From Sodiomyces alkalinus F11 (taxonomy: Eukaryota > Ascomycota > Sordariomycetes > Glomerellales > Plectosphaerellaceae): a DNA stretch of 64,000 nucleotides. Positions 43,889 to 55,730 of this stretch are shown one piece after another. The stretch is taken from positions 1,656,162-1,720,161 of the forward strand of contig NW_021167082.1 in NCBI RefSeq assembly GCF_003711515.1. Reading direction: 5' to 3'. Below the pieces are notes generated by a model that was not told the origin of the DNA, searched no databases, and saw only the letters and a program-made list of their open reading frames with translations. Positions within the stretch are counted from its first letter, which is position 1. Every line of letters begins with the position of its first letter. A program made the position numbers and the translations under genes.

Positions 43889-46227
43889 TCACCATGCAGG
43901 CTCCGACAATGACGCCGTCGACGCCGACGACATCTGCTGCTTTCGACGCTGCTTCTCTGCCCATTCGCGGCTGGCTTGCCTGGACCGCTCCGCCGCTTCC
44001 TCTCGCGCCTTCTTGGCCGCCTCTTCGCGCTGCCGCCGCTCCCTCTCCCGCTGCTCCGCATACGAATTGTCTTGCTCGTAAATTTCCCTGCCCCGTTGCC
44101 TCTGTTTCTGCGCGTCTTCTGCCGACACCGTGCTCCGTTTTCCGCTGGTGCTGCCCGTCGATTCCGAAGTGCCCCGACTCGTCCGCGATCCTTGCATCTC
44201 CCCCACCGCCGTCCTTGCCGTCGCCCGGCCGCGGGAAACCGAAGACGTGGCTGACAGAGAGGACGTACTAGCCGACTTGGCCAGCGCAGGTCGAGACGAC
44301 CCAGGTACCACCATTGAGGCTCTCTTCGACGTATTGGTCGTGCTTTTGGCCGTAGACGTGGACGTGGCCTTGGATGGCGATGTGGTCGTCGCCGGGGGCG
44401 TCGTCTCCTCCGACGTGGCCTTTAGCCGACGAGCCCGGCTCGCTGCCGTCTCGCGAGGGTATGTAGCCGACGCAGCACCGGCCCGAATTGGCTGTGCTCG
44501 AAACTCGCGCCGCTTCTTCTCCGACTCCTCTTTCTCCTTGAGTTCCTTCTCACGCTGCTCCCGTTTCCGTCTCGATATCGCTTCGCCCGGCAGCTCGAAA
44601 TGGGGCCGCGTTGGTGCCTTGGTCGACTTGGCTCGTTGTCGTGGCGGAACAGTGGTCGCTGGTGCATCGCTGTGGGAGCTTATCTGGAGTGAGCGCCGAG
44701 CCTCACGTTGTTCCTTCAGTCGTCGAGCCACGGCCTCCCCGGGCAGCTCAAAGCTCGGTCTGGTGGGGGGCTTCGCCGACTTGGCCGGAACCTTTGGTGG
44801 CAACAGGCTGGATGGACGAGTCACGGTAGGCTTCTGGCCTGCACGTTCTGCCGGACCCTGTGCCGTCGTCGTGGCAGGCTCCGCTTTGTCTTCCCTGTCG
44901 CTAAAAGTCACCGAGGCTGACTTCTGCAGCGACGGCCGCGTCGTCGTGGCTTTCACTCCAACTGTCGCTGCCTTCGCCACCGATGGTGAACTTCTCAGTG
45001 TATTCTTGGACGATGGAGAAGCTCTCATCTCGTCCGACTCTACCTGTATCCGGGACCCGGTATTCTTCCTCTTCTTCTCCTCAGGAGAGATGAACTGCCC
45101 AAGCCGGGTGGCCGCATCGAGAGCTTCGAGGTCATCCTCGAGCTTATCCAGCGCCTCCACCGAGTCCTCGATGCGCGCTGGAGACGAGCTGATCGAGGTA
45201 GAACGTGCCGAAGAATGGTCCAAAGAAGGTCCCCTGCTTTCACCCGTCGAGGTTGAACAAGCCCCGGCGTGTCGACCCTCGACCACAGACCACGAAGACG
45301 ACGATGAGGAGTCGACCAAAGTCGCGGTGGAAGTGCCACTGGTCATCATTACATCGACTACCTCGCCACCCGTGCCGATGTTGTTCTCCGCAGGCGGGGA
45401 TAGGACGCGAACAATGGGCTCTGCAATCGCCATATTGTGGTCGTAGGTTGAGATGCGCGATGAGTCTTGGTCTTGGCTTTCGTCGGCAAGGTATGTCGCT
45501 AGCAGAGTATAGACGTTGGTGAGACGACCCTCGCAGTAAACTCCTCTTCCCAGGTGCTTCTTCTCTACCAGTAGGTTACAGCCATAGTGAGCGATGCCCC
45601 CGTCTCCTGGACTGGAATTGGGGCGGTCGTATGGCACGTTGAGGATGTAGTCGAAGCGACCGGTCTGGTGCTTGGCGATGGAGGCGCGGATGTGAGGATC
45701 GTTGGCTAGGCGGCTGTTGTGATACCCGGTTGCGCGAAGGACTGAACCCCGGTGTGAGGGACAATGTTAGTCACTGTCACTGTCGTTCTTCTTTCACGTA
45801 CAATTTTGGCAAGCTGCGGCAGATGTGAAATGGGCAAGAAAAGAAGAAAAAAAAAAGGGGGNNNNNNNNNNNNNNNNGGGGGGGCTAGGAGAGAGGAAAG
45901 AGGAAATATGTGCGAGGTAAGGTATGGGGAGGTCTGCGGACCTTGCTCGTCAAAGGCCGAGGCCTGGTCCACAGGAGAGTTGCAGTTCTCTTGACTAGAC
46001 TGATACGAATCCCCGGGTTCGTGAGTCTCCTCGATAACTTCGAGAGGCTCGAAACTAGAGTCTGTGTCTATGGAAGACCAGGCGTGACGTCTGCGGGTGG
46101 GCGGTCGTTCCCTCTCCTTCTCCCTCTCCCTCTCACTCTCCTTCTCCAGGCTTCTGACGTTGAGCGACTGGAGTTTGAGAGTGAGAAGGTCGACAGGGTC
46201 CGCATGGGATGGTGGTGCCGAGACCAT
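43889..46227 (-). CDS. Unrecognised protein with two TPX2-like basic modules and coiled coil
   Basis: I do not recognise an orthologue. Exon 1 (46227-45942) and exon 2 (45741-43889) join in phase over a 200-base intron that contains the assembly gap, giving 712 residues. Exon 1 ends with AFDEQ. Exon 2 opens VLRATGYHNSRLANDPHIRA and FDYILNVPYDRPNSSPGDGG, which look like a folded conserved N-terminal part. The middle is Ser/Thr-rich and disordered. Two similar modules follow: PTRPSFELPGEAVARRLKEQ and PTRPHFELPGEAISRRKREQ. The second runs into a Lys/Glu coiled coil and then RREFRAQPIRAG. This arrangement resembles the TPX2 C-terminal repeat of microtubule-associated proteins. The C-terminus is a long Arg/Glu/Gln coiled coil (QREEAAKKAREEAAERSRQA). 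A microtubule role is inference only. Confidence 0.8.
45862..45877. other. Assembly gap of 16 N
   Basis: Sixteen N flanked on both sides by poly-G (coding-strand poly-C), inside the intron of the TPX2-like gene. It does not touch coding sequence. True length is unknown. Confidence 0.98.
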
Positions 46228-47599
46228 GGTGTAATTTCGCGGGTAAAGACCGGGGCTTTTCCCCGATTCCAATCCCACCGTACGTTGTAGGCGACAAGCC
46301 AGGGGAGGGGTAATTAACGAGCAACCCGGACCCTAATTTCCTTGTAGTAATCTCGGGCCCTCGACCGTTACGAGGATCGGAAACTGGAGGGGAAACTGAT
46401 AATGTGTTATTTTGCACAAATAGTGCTCTTTATTGTCACTGTAATGAGATGCCCGTATTGTGTTCGTAAGGTAGTGTAGGAACTAATTACCGATACCTCG
46501 TCGTACAACAGATGATGGCGATGGTGGTCCATATGGTCATGGTGATGATAGAGTAGCACGAAGCACAGGGGAAGAGCGCAGAGACGACGTCGTGTTACGG
46601 GTGAACTCGACCAAGGCCTTGCCTACCTACCTGACATAGCGACGAGACGGGGCGGGACAACGTCTACATGCTTTCCTGTTTCCCAGGAGGGAGACCATGG
46701 AGCCTCACATCTTGACAGGAAGCGGAAACCGCGGAGATGTATAAATGGTTGCTGTTGGGCACCCCAACAGATACCGTATGCAGTAGCTCCGACACTCCAG
46801 GGAAATTGCATCCTTCGGAGAACTTTGTTCTGGCAGGTATCAGGGTAGGAACTTGCCCATAGACTTCGTTGGCGGTTTTGTTAGGGGAACTGAGCCCAAC
46901 AGGCTCTTGCCTTCGCTTCAGGTACGAACGTAGGTATCTGCCCGTCTCCTTCCCGCGACGCGACACAAGACGCGTCGTCCCCACATTCGGCCGTACCATT
47001 CAACACGTAATTAATACGGTGTACTTCGCAGATAGGTACACGTAAGGTACTGTAGCTGCATACGAGATTGGTTGGCTGCACAGTTCCGTCCCACAACGAG
47101 GTGTGGAAAAGCACAATCGCACTGTCCCCCACTCGTCCCCTCTCTTGTCCTTGCTCGTCAGCAACGGGAACTCGCAATGCAACAACTGCCATTTTGCAGC
47201 ATACGAAGTGCCTGCCCGGACGAACTGTCCCATTTTCCAAATTCCCTCCCCCCTTGCGCAAGCCCGCCGCGTAGTCTCCTTTTTTAGTTGCCCTCTAGCC
47301 CCGGCTTAGAAAGGTTCCATTCGCATCCTTGCAGCAGAAGGCAGTGGCCTTCCACTTCAACGACTGAGAGTTGGTGGAAGCCTCTAGCCGTTCTTCACGG
47401 GGGCGTCATGCCGCTCGCTTTGAATAAATGAGCACGCCTTGGCAGGATATAGTCCGGCCGGCCCAAAGACTGTAGCCATCCCGCGGAGGGGGCGACCGGA
47501 TTCGGCTGGGAAGCCTTTGAGGCGAAGGTATTACGCAGAGAGCCATACCCTGTGTATGGACAGCAAAATATTACCGTCAAGCCAGAGCCCCCAAAGTAT
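46228..47599. other. Spacer between TPX2-like gene and DAD2
   Basis: No gene is supported. Short open frames here lack conserved features. AAGGTAC-type motifs occur near 47044. Confidence 0.65.
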
Positions 47600-48344
47600 T
47601 CATGAGTTGCTGTCCTGTTCCGTTTCCTCTGCCTGTTCCGTGTGCGCCTGCAGAGTTGCCACATGCTCGGTCGGAATGCGCACCAAGGTCTGGGGAAGAG
47701 GCGTGGTTTTTGTTGTCTCTTCCGTCGTACCTTGCTCAGTCTCGGTGTTTTTCGGTTTGGGTAGGCTCGCTATCATCGACAATCGACCGAGTCAGTGTCC
47801 TGATCTTCCCCGCCCCCGCCCGCCTTTGCTTCAAGCTACTCGCGTGCTCGTTTGGAAAGAGACGTGTACGAAGGAAACGGTGGAGGATGGTGTGGACATA
47901 CCGGAAGCCATGTTGATTGCTCGTAGCACGTTATGCCAATTGCCGATGACCGTCGCGATTGCTGTTCGTATCCCAGTTGTTAGTTCGCTCCTACCTCCGT
48001 TTCGCCCTCAGAACCCGCCCGCTTCGATGACCCGAGCCGGTAAATGTTATGAGAGTCTACCTTAGGTAGGCAGATAGAACTAGCCAGACTAGCCGAGAGC
48101 TATGCGTACCTTCTGTGCCGTCGGATAGGGTCGAGAGTTGCTTCTCCAACGCTTCCATCTGTGTCGCGACAGCCGCACTTAGGTCCCTCAGTTGCTTGAG
48201 GCTTTCGAGCTCTGCCTTTTTCTCTTCGATCCGGGCAACCAGCGCTGGCGACGGGCCTGTCGAACCTCCCGAGGCATCACGAGAGCCCGCTCCCGGTATG
48301 CGGGTTGAAAGTGACCGTGTCGGGAAGGACATGGTTGAAGACAT
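47600..48344 (-). CDS. dad2: DASH/DAM1 complex subunit DAD2
   Basis: DAD2 is a small subunit of the DASH ring that couples kinetochores to microtubules. Three exons, 48344-48110, 47961-47902 and 47769-47600, join in frame and give 154 residues. The core reads VARIEEKKAELESLKQLRDL then SAAVATQMEALEKQLSTLSD. Splicing gives DGTEAIATVIGNWHNVLRAI and NMASASLPKP, matching fungal DAD2 at both junctions. The C-terminus PLPQTLVRIPTEHVATLQAH is the conserved fungal end. Exon 2 is only 60 bases. The ATG at 48344 is used; a second in-frame ATG lies four codons later and the open frame upstream would need a TTG. No single open frame covers the gene, so it is easily missed. Confidence 0.95.
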
Positions 48345-49298
48345 GTGACTGCGTTGGGGGTTGAGAGATTGCGCGGGGAAGCTCTGCTGGAGCAAATGAG
48401 GAGAGTGGAGTATCCGAGGAGGATTATATAATCTTAAGTTAAGGTACGGTACTTAAGGTAATTGGTGAGCACCAGCGATAAGATACCTGGGTACCTACTT
48501 GATAAGTGTGCCTTTGCCGGCGAAAGCAGACCACCTCATTCATGTTCAGTCATTTGTCATTTATGATGATATCTGAGCCTCGAAAGCCTCCAAAGGATGT
48601 GTTTGTTCGCGTTGCACAGCGTCGATCCCTCAGACAAAAGATGAAAATGACGACTTGGAATATAGAATACTGATACAAAACATTGAACTGGAGGTTATCT
48701 ACGAAGCACTTCTATACCTATCTGCATCTGCAGTCCGCAAGACAATCTCTCATGTGTTTCTACCAACGAGCATCAATCCAGTAAGCGGAGTACCTGTACG
48801 GATGATCTAACTGCGTATGCGTATGGATACGAGTACAGATACCGGTGCTCTACGAAGTAATCACGGATGCATGAAGGCACACACATAAAAGATTCAATTA
48901 AATCGGTCTTGATAATCTCGTTAAAGGTCATTGTAAATGACGCCGGTGGCTGGGACAGCTCATTGCGGTTTAGTGCACCCTGAGCTGGACCCACGTGGTT
49001 GGCCCCGGCGCCCCAGCAACTGACGAAACCCATTAAGTACACCAAAGCTATGCCCCATTTGGAAAGGAAGTAAACAAATGACCGTTGGAGCCCAGCATTT
49101 TCCGCACTCCACAGCCGGTCGGACAAGCACACCGCTTCTGACAGCCAACCTCCTCTGGCTCGACTGTTGATACTTCTTTTTTTGGCATCGCTAGCAACAA
49201 CTTGCTTCTAACGAAATCGAGCATTTGTGCTGCGAGACACTGAATTCAGTCTCGCTTTCGCTTTTCACTCTCTGCGTTAACCCCCGACACTATGCAAC
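48345..49298. other. Shared divergent promoter region of DAD2 and SGO1
   Basis: 954 bases between the two start codons, with a GGTACGGTACTTAAGGT-type motif at about 48443-48460. No gene is supported. Confidence 0.7.
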
Positions 49299-49336
49299 AT
49301 GGCGCGACTAAACGATCCGCCCATCTCGACAGATAG
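49292..49336 (+). promoter_or_regulatory. Possible overlapping upstream ORF at the SGO1 start
   Basis: An ATG seven bases ahead of the SGO1 ATG opens a 14-codon frame (plus stop) in another register that ends at a TAG inside exon 1. If transcription starts upstream, it could lower initiation at SGO1. Confidence 0.4.
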
Positions 49337-51643
49337 TCCCGAAATTCGTGAGTGAAGCCGCGGTCATTCAGTTCTAACTATCTATTTCTTTGACCTCATC
49401 CTTTTGCTGACTTGAGGCATCACAGTCCGGAGAAAACTCCTGCGGCAAAATAGGGACCTCGCCAAAGCAAACTCCGCTCACCTCACCAGAATACGAGCCT
49501 TGGAGGCACAAAACGCCCAGCTGCTATCCGAAAAGCTCGAACTCAGCGGACGCATTATAGAGCTGGAGAAGGAAGTCGAAGACAACGAAGCTCGGAGAGT
49601 TGCCGACCATGCCCTCGACATTCGCGCAAAACTGGAGGCCCAACTTCTCGACTGTATCAGTGTCCTCGGTGAACTCGGCAACGAACCGCCCAGGAAACGA
49701 CACGCAAGCCCAAAAAGTCGCAGAACTTCCAAATCTCACACCGTTCTCTTTCGCCGCAGCCCACCCCAGAAACGACCGCGCGAGTCGGCTAGGGACGCCG
49801 AGCTTCGCGCCTTGCAGGAGGGTCGATTGCCGCCTATCCAGGAAAACAAGTCATATCCAAGGCGTACCATGGAGTAGGTTTTTTTCTGGACCTCTGACTA
49901 CCAATGTTTTTAGGCTAACCCTCTATCAGCCGCGAAGAAATCCTAGCCTTGTGTTCAGAAGCTGCCGACACTACCGACACTACCGACTCTCCCGAACTCG
50001 GCCCGCCACCGACATCGCGATTCGTTGACGCCGAGAGACAAGAGTCGAAACTGCAGTCTCCCACCAAGTCTCCTCCAGCTCAACCGCAACCAGCAGCCGA
50101 CGAACAGTCCGAGTCTCCGTCATCTCCACGCGCCTCTCCGTTTACAGAATTACAAGTCAGACCCAGAGTTGGCAAAGCAACACACGAGGAGCCACCGTCA
50201 CAAAACGATGATATCGCGGCGTCCAGCACGAAAGGCGAAGATGAAGCTGTTTCTGAACCAGCTCCTAGAACCAGCTCGAAGCGGAAATTTGGTGCGAGTG
50301 ACGACTCGAAGACGAAGACTATCCTTTCTTCCACAGACAGACCCAAGTCGAAGACCTCCACCGGGCGACCAACACTACGGATTGAACGAACGACCACCAA
50401 GGCCTCGCGTGAGGCAACAAGCGCACAAAATCAGACCTCTACTGATCGTCCGACGGCCCCCATTGCTGTCCGAGTTCCGCTAGCAGCCAAGAGCACCAAC
50501 GAAGACATCACTTCGCCCAAAAAGCTGGCTGCCTCAAAGCCTCCTGTTGGGGAAGGCAACTTGAAATCTGGCAAGACCGGGGACGAAGCTCGAAGAGAAC
50601 GACGCAAGGCCAAAGCAAAGGAATCTCAAGAACCGACAGTTACAGTGCCTGTTGCACCGCCTCCTCCACCAGAACCGGTCGTTGACGTCCTTCCAAGCTC
50701 CGAAGTCGGGCACCCTGAAGTTCCGGAAACCGAGCCTGCGCCACCTTTCCCAAGCTCCCCTGAGCCGATACCTACGATACAGCAAACCCGGGACACGCCG
50801 CCTCCAGGCGATATTTCCTCTATGGGCGAAACGTCGAGACCAAGTCGGCGAGCCAGGGCAGCGGTTAGCTACGCGGAGCCCAACTTGCGAGACAAGATGC
50901 GCCGTCCCACAAAGGAGCTCTTTGATGCCGTGGCCGGGGAAACCCGATGGAAGCCGCGCCCCTCTCTCCCGAATTCCGAAGAGCCGCCATCGGCGGGGCC
51001 TACGACCAAGAAGCCCAGCTCAACGGCATCGGAAGGGAAAGACGCGTCCAAGGGGGCTCCCCAATTGATTCCCAGTACCTCTGAGGCTCTCGCGAGCGCT
51101 GGGGTAGCCAGCCCTTTGGCAGAAAAAAGGGCAAAGTTGGATCGGGCCGCGAGTACGAGTGCACATGTCACGGAACCCAGACACCAACAGTCGTCGTCTG
51201 TTTCGAAGAGTGCGGTAGACAGCAAAGACGAAGGTTCTGGCGAGTCGCCAAAACCACAGAACTCGCCTGAGGCGCCATCGAACGATGAAGCTTCATCACC
51301 ATCAGATCCGGCCATCGATCCCTACGAGTTCCCCAGTTCTACGCCGGCCAGCGATAAGTTCGACGTAACCATAGGGAAGGATAAGGGACGCCCCCCACCG
51401 AGGCGCAAGTCCAAGTCCTCGCGCAGGCTCTCGTCCCTGAACAGCGAGGACTTCGATGTGAACAATGCGACTCACGTAGATGGGCTGAATCCAGCGGCAG
51501 CAGCCAGAAAGAGGACGTCGTTGGCACGTTCTCGTTCAACGGCCAGAATCGGCGCAGATGATGACCCTGAAGACCTGGGGCTATGGGAGGTGAAGGACGT
51601 TGAGTCGAGATCATCGTCACGAAGGAGAAGCATGATGCTATGA
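49299..51643 (+). CDS. sgo1: Shugoshin, guardian of centromeric cohesion
   Basis: Shugoshin recruits PP2A to centromeres to protect cohesin and supports bi-orientation. Exons 49299-49347, 49426-49873 and 49930-51643 join in frame and give 736 residues. The N-terminal coiled coil that binds PP2A begins at the first junction: RRKLLRQNRDLAKANSAHLT, then IRALEAQNAQLLSEKLEL. The C-terminal SGO motif is at about 470-505: SRRARAAVSYAEPNLRDKMR followed by RPTKELFDAV. Between them is a long Ser/Pro/Lys-rich disordered region. Both ends are diagnostic of the family. The start ATG is in context aacATGg; an ATG seven bases upstream opens a short overlapping frame. Divergent neighbour DAD2 is also a kinetochore gene. 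Confidence 0.95.
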
Positions 51644-52139
51644 TATTCGGAAGGACCCTCATGAACACCTTTATAATGATGCGACTCTAAGTTGTGGGGG
51701 GTTTTTTCTTTTGGTTGCTTCCGAGAGGCGGTCCGACATCCGACCGTACCTTGCTACCGGCCGTGTCTCTTTCCCTCTTTTCCCGGGGCGTTTGGCAGAT
51801 TGGGGAGGCGTATAAAGCCCTTGTTACCAAGATACCACGGAGCCTCGTTACATGCTTCGCACTCTTTTTCTGTTTACTTGCATGTAAGAGTTTTTCGGTG
51901 GACTTCGCGCTCGAGTCTTCCCTTGGATGACTTCTGAATGACAGCGGGAACTAGGATATAGGCTAGACGAGAACCCGCTCGCTCCTGCGATTGTATGGAG
52001 TTGTTGGACATACTCGCGTTCATTAACGTGCACTGCTTCACTGACTTCGCTTCCCGTCGCCATCCATATCTATGCCAGGATGGAACCACACCTTGGAGCC
52101 TCATACCAATTCACCAGCCATCTCATATGCGTTCTGTGA
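51644..52139. other. Convergent 3' spacer between SGO1 and VPS29
   Basis: About 500 bases presumed to hold the two 3' UTRs. Nothing notable. Confidence 0.75.
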
Positions 52140-52953
52140 TTATGAACCACCGGATGGCTCCACGGGCTTGGTATAGGTAACCTTTTCAACAGCCACGCTC
52201 TCGTTTCCCTTGTCGTCTTTCCGTAGTTGGTAAACGTAGAGTGTCAACGATATGCCTTGTACCTATTGTCACACATGGAAGGTCAGCCGGCCATCGTTTG
52301 TCCCTCTATATAGCACGCTGGGCATCCAAGCGGGTTGCCTAGCCCACAGGAATATACGGGAAGAACGCAACCAAGACTCACATCCATAAGACAGAAACTC
52401 GGCACTGGCTCCTCGCCCTCCTTTTCCCAGCTGGGATGAAAAGCCCCCGTCGCACTGCCTGGATTGACGAAGAACTTGTCCATATACTCGAAAGCATCGA
52501 AGCGGTGGGTGCCCCCCCAGCAAAGAACATCGACATCGAGCTTGTTGGCCTCGGCGAGGAGCAGGTCGGGCTCGTTGGAAACTAGAGAGAACCCCTCCAA
52601 GAAGCCGATGCGGAGGGAGCCATGGGTAACCACTTGGGTCAAAGGGAGGCCGGCGGCTTCGACGTCGTAGCGGCCCTTGACGATCTTGAGATCTGGAGCG
52701 ACGGAGCGCAAATATTCGTACGTGTGCCGGTCGGTCAGGTTGCCTAGGCAGAGGGTCTGGCCGATCTTCCCCGGGGCTAGGAGTTTCTTGAACTATATTG
52801 GACGGAAAGAGGTAAGAGCGAGGTCAGTTCATCACGACGGGGAGGGGGAGCCGCCTGAGGAGTGAAGGGCACGGGACGACGGACCTTGGCGGGAATGTCT
52901 AGGGCGCGGTCCGGGATGTGGAGATCGCCGATGACCAGTATGAGGAAGGCCAT
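52140..52953 (-). CDS. vps29: Retromer subunit VPS29
   Basis: VPS29 is the metallophosphoesterase-fold subunit of retromer, which recycles receptors from endosomes. Exons 52953-52885, 52792-52382 and 52262-52140 join in frame to 200 residues, the usual length. The order is MAFLILVIGDLHIPDRALDI, FKKLLAPGKIGQTLCLGNLT, VTHGSLRIGFLEGF, DVLCWGGTHRFDAFEYMDKF and FVNPGSATGAF. Removal of the last intron continues DV with QGISLTLYVYQLRKDDKGNE and ends KPVEPSGGS. The site motif is CWGGTHRFD, a retromer-type variant of the catalytic signature. The in-frame open sequence upstream of 52953 would need a non-ATG start, so the ATG at 52953 was chosen. A frame reading through the last intron ends at 52283 and is not the real C-terminus. 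Confidence 0.96.
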
Positions 52954-54280
52954 GGTGACGGCGAGATAGATAGCAATTGAATTGATTCCTAGTACGTCGT
53001 TCGGATCCTGGGGTCTTGAGAGTTCGACAGTGGCCCTTCTAGAGGGGAGAGGCGAAGGTGCACGTGAGACGGCGAGCTCGTGAAGACTAGGGAGCTGGAG
53101 TTCGGGGCTTGCTACGAATGGCGACAGCTCGCTCGGTGGACTAACCCCCGGGATCGTCGCCAATCAAGGCACCTTCTTATCCCTTCCCGGCCTGTTGGAT
53201 GGTATCTCGTTCTTTTCGCGTTGACGTCCTTGTAATCGCGCAATGTCGTCACCTTGGGGGCAGAGGGAAGCGATGCAGAACTAGAGGTAGTAGCAGGATA
53301 TCAGCACATAGGTTCTCGATGGCGAGGGGAGCTCGGTCTCATGCGTGCTAAGGTTTAGGTAGGTAGGTAACATGACGAGCTAGGTGGTACCGAGTACCTG
53401 CCTACAGAGTAGGCAAAGGTAAACGGTCAGCCACTCCCACCTGTTGTGTTGTGGCTAGTGTCCCTCCCGACTTGACGGTTCCCCCAACACCTCTCTCTCT
53501 CTCTTCGTGTCCCCCTCAATGTCATTTCCCCCCACATAAGATACCTAAATAAGGTATGTAATTATTACTCCGTAGATGAGGCACGAACTCTGAAGCTATT
53601 TTACACGTGTACTCCGTGTTCTTACTTACCCTTTACCTAGGCAAATGTGAAGAAGCAGTTGGAATTAACTAGTGAGTGCTCAAATGCCGAGTTTCCTCCT
53701 AGCGTGGACGATAAGACAAGTCCGGTCTTGCGCCCAGGCCTTACTTAATTAACCCAGAGAACACGTCGTTTATTGCTTCTAGACTCATTGCTCAATCTTC
53801 TTGCTGAAATAGATCTTGCTATTGAGAAACTCTTCTTTTATGCGCATCCTCCCGCTTATATTGCTCTCTTCTCCAAATAAGCTTTTCCTGACACCAGACA
53901 ACGTCAACCCAGCAAGTTAACCAACCAACCAGCCGACTGGCCAACCCTCCGGAACTCTTCGGCCGCGACCTTAAGACACACTAAGATAGCCCGCCGGCCA
54001 CGATCGGCACATATCGCCGGTTGTCTCCATGCACTCGGTTCTACGGCGGTTTCCGGTTCGCAGATTGGCTCACGACCGGATGCCCCTCCACAACCCCTCT
54101 TCACCCGCCCGGATCTCTCTCGTGGCAAACCATCTACGCTCTCCTGGAATCTCTCAGTCACTCAGCGTAAGAAAATAATCACCAACTGGAGCAAAGACAA
54201 CTTGCTTCTTTTCGCCTTTTTCTCCTCCATTTGCCTCAAAACTGACGGGCGCGTTTGACCAGTCTCGACCATCTTCCACC
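52954..54280. other. Divergent spacer between VPS29 and AGX1
   Basis: No gene is supported. It contains TAGGTAGGTAGGTA near 53355, a short CT run near 53492-53505, and TACTCCGTA-type motifs at about 53568 and 53611. Confidence 0.7.
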
Positions 54281-55730
54281 ATGTCCAAGCAACCGGAACA
54301 CCCGACCTTGCTCATCCCGGGGCCCATTGAATTCGACGATGATGTCCTGCAGTCCATGAGCCGTTACAGGTGCGACGATTTTATTGCTTCTGCTTCACCC
54401 CCCGTTCTTTGCATGTACCCAGTCAGTCGCATCTCACTGGCCAGGAAGCTCGAGCTAACGCTTGGTTCATTTGATTTTCTCCAGCGAGAGCCATGTTGGG
54501 CCGGCCTTCGTTGCGACGTTCGGCGAGACCCTATCCATGCTTCGGAAGCTCTTCCAGACCACCGACCCCTCCTCTCAGCCGTTCGTCATTTCCGGCTCTG
54601 GCACCCTCGGATGGGATCTAGTTGCCGCCAACCTAGTCGAGCCGGGCGAGGATGTCCTGGTGCTGTCCACCGGTTACTTCAGTGATGGCTTCGCCGACTG
54701 CCTCCGAACCTACGGCGCGAACCCCACGCAGCTCAAGGCGCCCGTCGGTTCGCGCCCGCAGCTTCCCGAGATCGAGAAGGCCCTGTCGGAGAAGAAATAC
54801 AAGATGATTACCGTGACGCACGTCGACACCTCGACCGGCGTCCTCAGCGAGCTCAAGGACCTGGCGGCCCTGGTGCACCGGGTCTCTCCCGAGACGCTTA
54901 TCGTGGTGGACGGCGTCTGCAGCGTCGCTTGCGAAGAGATCGCGTTTGATGAGTGGAAGCTTGACGGTGTGGTGACGGCCAGTCAGAAGGCCATCGGCTG
55001 CCCTGCCGGCCTGTCTATTTCCATGTTCAGCGGCCGAGCGATGCAGGCCTTCCAGAACCGCAAGACGCCCGTGGCTTCGTACTTCGCCTCCATGAAGAAC
55101 TGGACTCACAGTATGGAACCCCCCCCCCCCCTTTTTTTTTTTCGGTCCCTTGCGGTCCGCTGGGCCTCCATTTCCACCCGCGGCGACAGAACCGAACCGA
55201 CTTTGCTAACAGGGCGTGACATCTAGTCATGCAGAATTACGAGGCCAAGAAGCCGTCCTACTTCGCGACGCCTTCGCCTCAGCTGGTCCACGCCCTTCAC
55301 ACTGCACTTGACCAGATTCTCGCCCGGCCGTTGTCTGAGCGGTTCAGCCGCCACCGCGAGGTGTCGGATAAGATCAAGCAGACTGTGAGCAGCCTCGGCC
55401 TGAAGCAGGTCGCAGCAAACCCCGAGGACCAGGCTCACGGCATGACGGCCATCTACCTGCCGGAAGGTATCAAGGTTACAGACATCCTGCCCGTGCTGGG
55501 TAAGAAGGGCGTCGTCTTTGCCGGAGGTATCCACAAGGAAATCGCGACGAAGTACATCCGCTTCGGACATATGGGCGTCAGTGTGGTAAGTTTCTCGGAT
55601 GCAAATGAGACAACGCTTGTTCCCGCTCTGACTGACGAAATTACAGACGGATCCTCGGAGGCAAGACATCGACCATGCACTTACGTCACTGGAGGACAGT
55701 CTTGTCGCTTGCGGATATAAGAAGCCATAG
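54281..55730 (+). CDS. agx1: Alanine-glyoxylate aminotransferase, class V PLP enzyme
   Basis: AGX1/AGT transfers the amino group of alanine to glyoxylate, making glycine and pyruvate. Exons 54281-54369, 54485-55110, 55227-55585 and 55647-55730 join in frame to 385 residues. The start MSKQPEHPTLLIPGPIEFDD is typical. The first junction gives RYSESHVGPAFVATFGETLS. Cofactor residues include ISGSGTLGWD, VVDGVCSVACEEI and the Schiff-base Lys198 in TASQKAIGCPAGLSI. The substrate-side motif HGMTAIYLPEG and KYIRFGHMGVSV lead over the last intron to TDPRRQDIDHALTSLEDSL. The C-terminus KKP is not a PTS1 peroxisomal signal and no clear mitochondrial presequence is seen, so location is open. Intron 2 has a C-run followed by a T-run right after the donor. 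Confidence 0.96.
55119..55142 (+). repeat. C13-T11 homopolymer tract in AGX1 intron 2
   Basis: A run of C directly followed by a run of T, eight bases after the donor GTATGG. Confidence 0.95.

Noticed and set aside
44130..45446. 438-codon + strand open frame
   Set aside because: Antisense to the TPX2-like gene, whose coiled coil and repeated modules are protein-like; the + frame is Val/Ala/Ser shadow.
52954..53163. In-frame N-terminal extension of VPS29
   Set aside because: It starts with TTG and adds 70 residues absent from VPS29; the ATG at 52953 gives the standard N-terminus.
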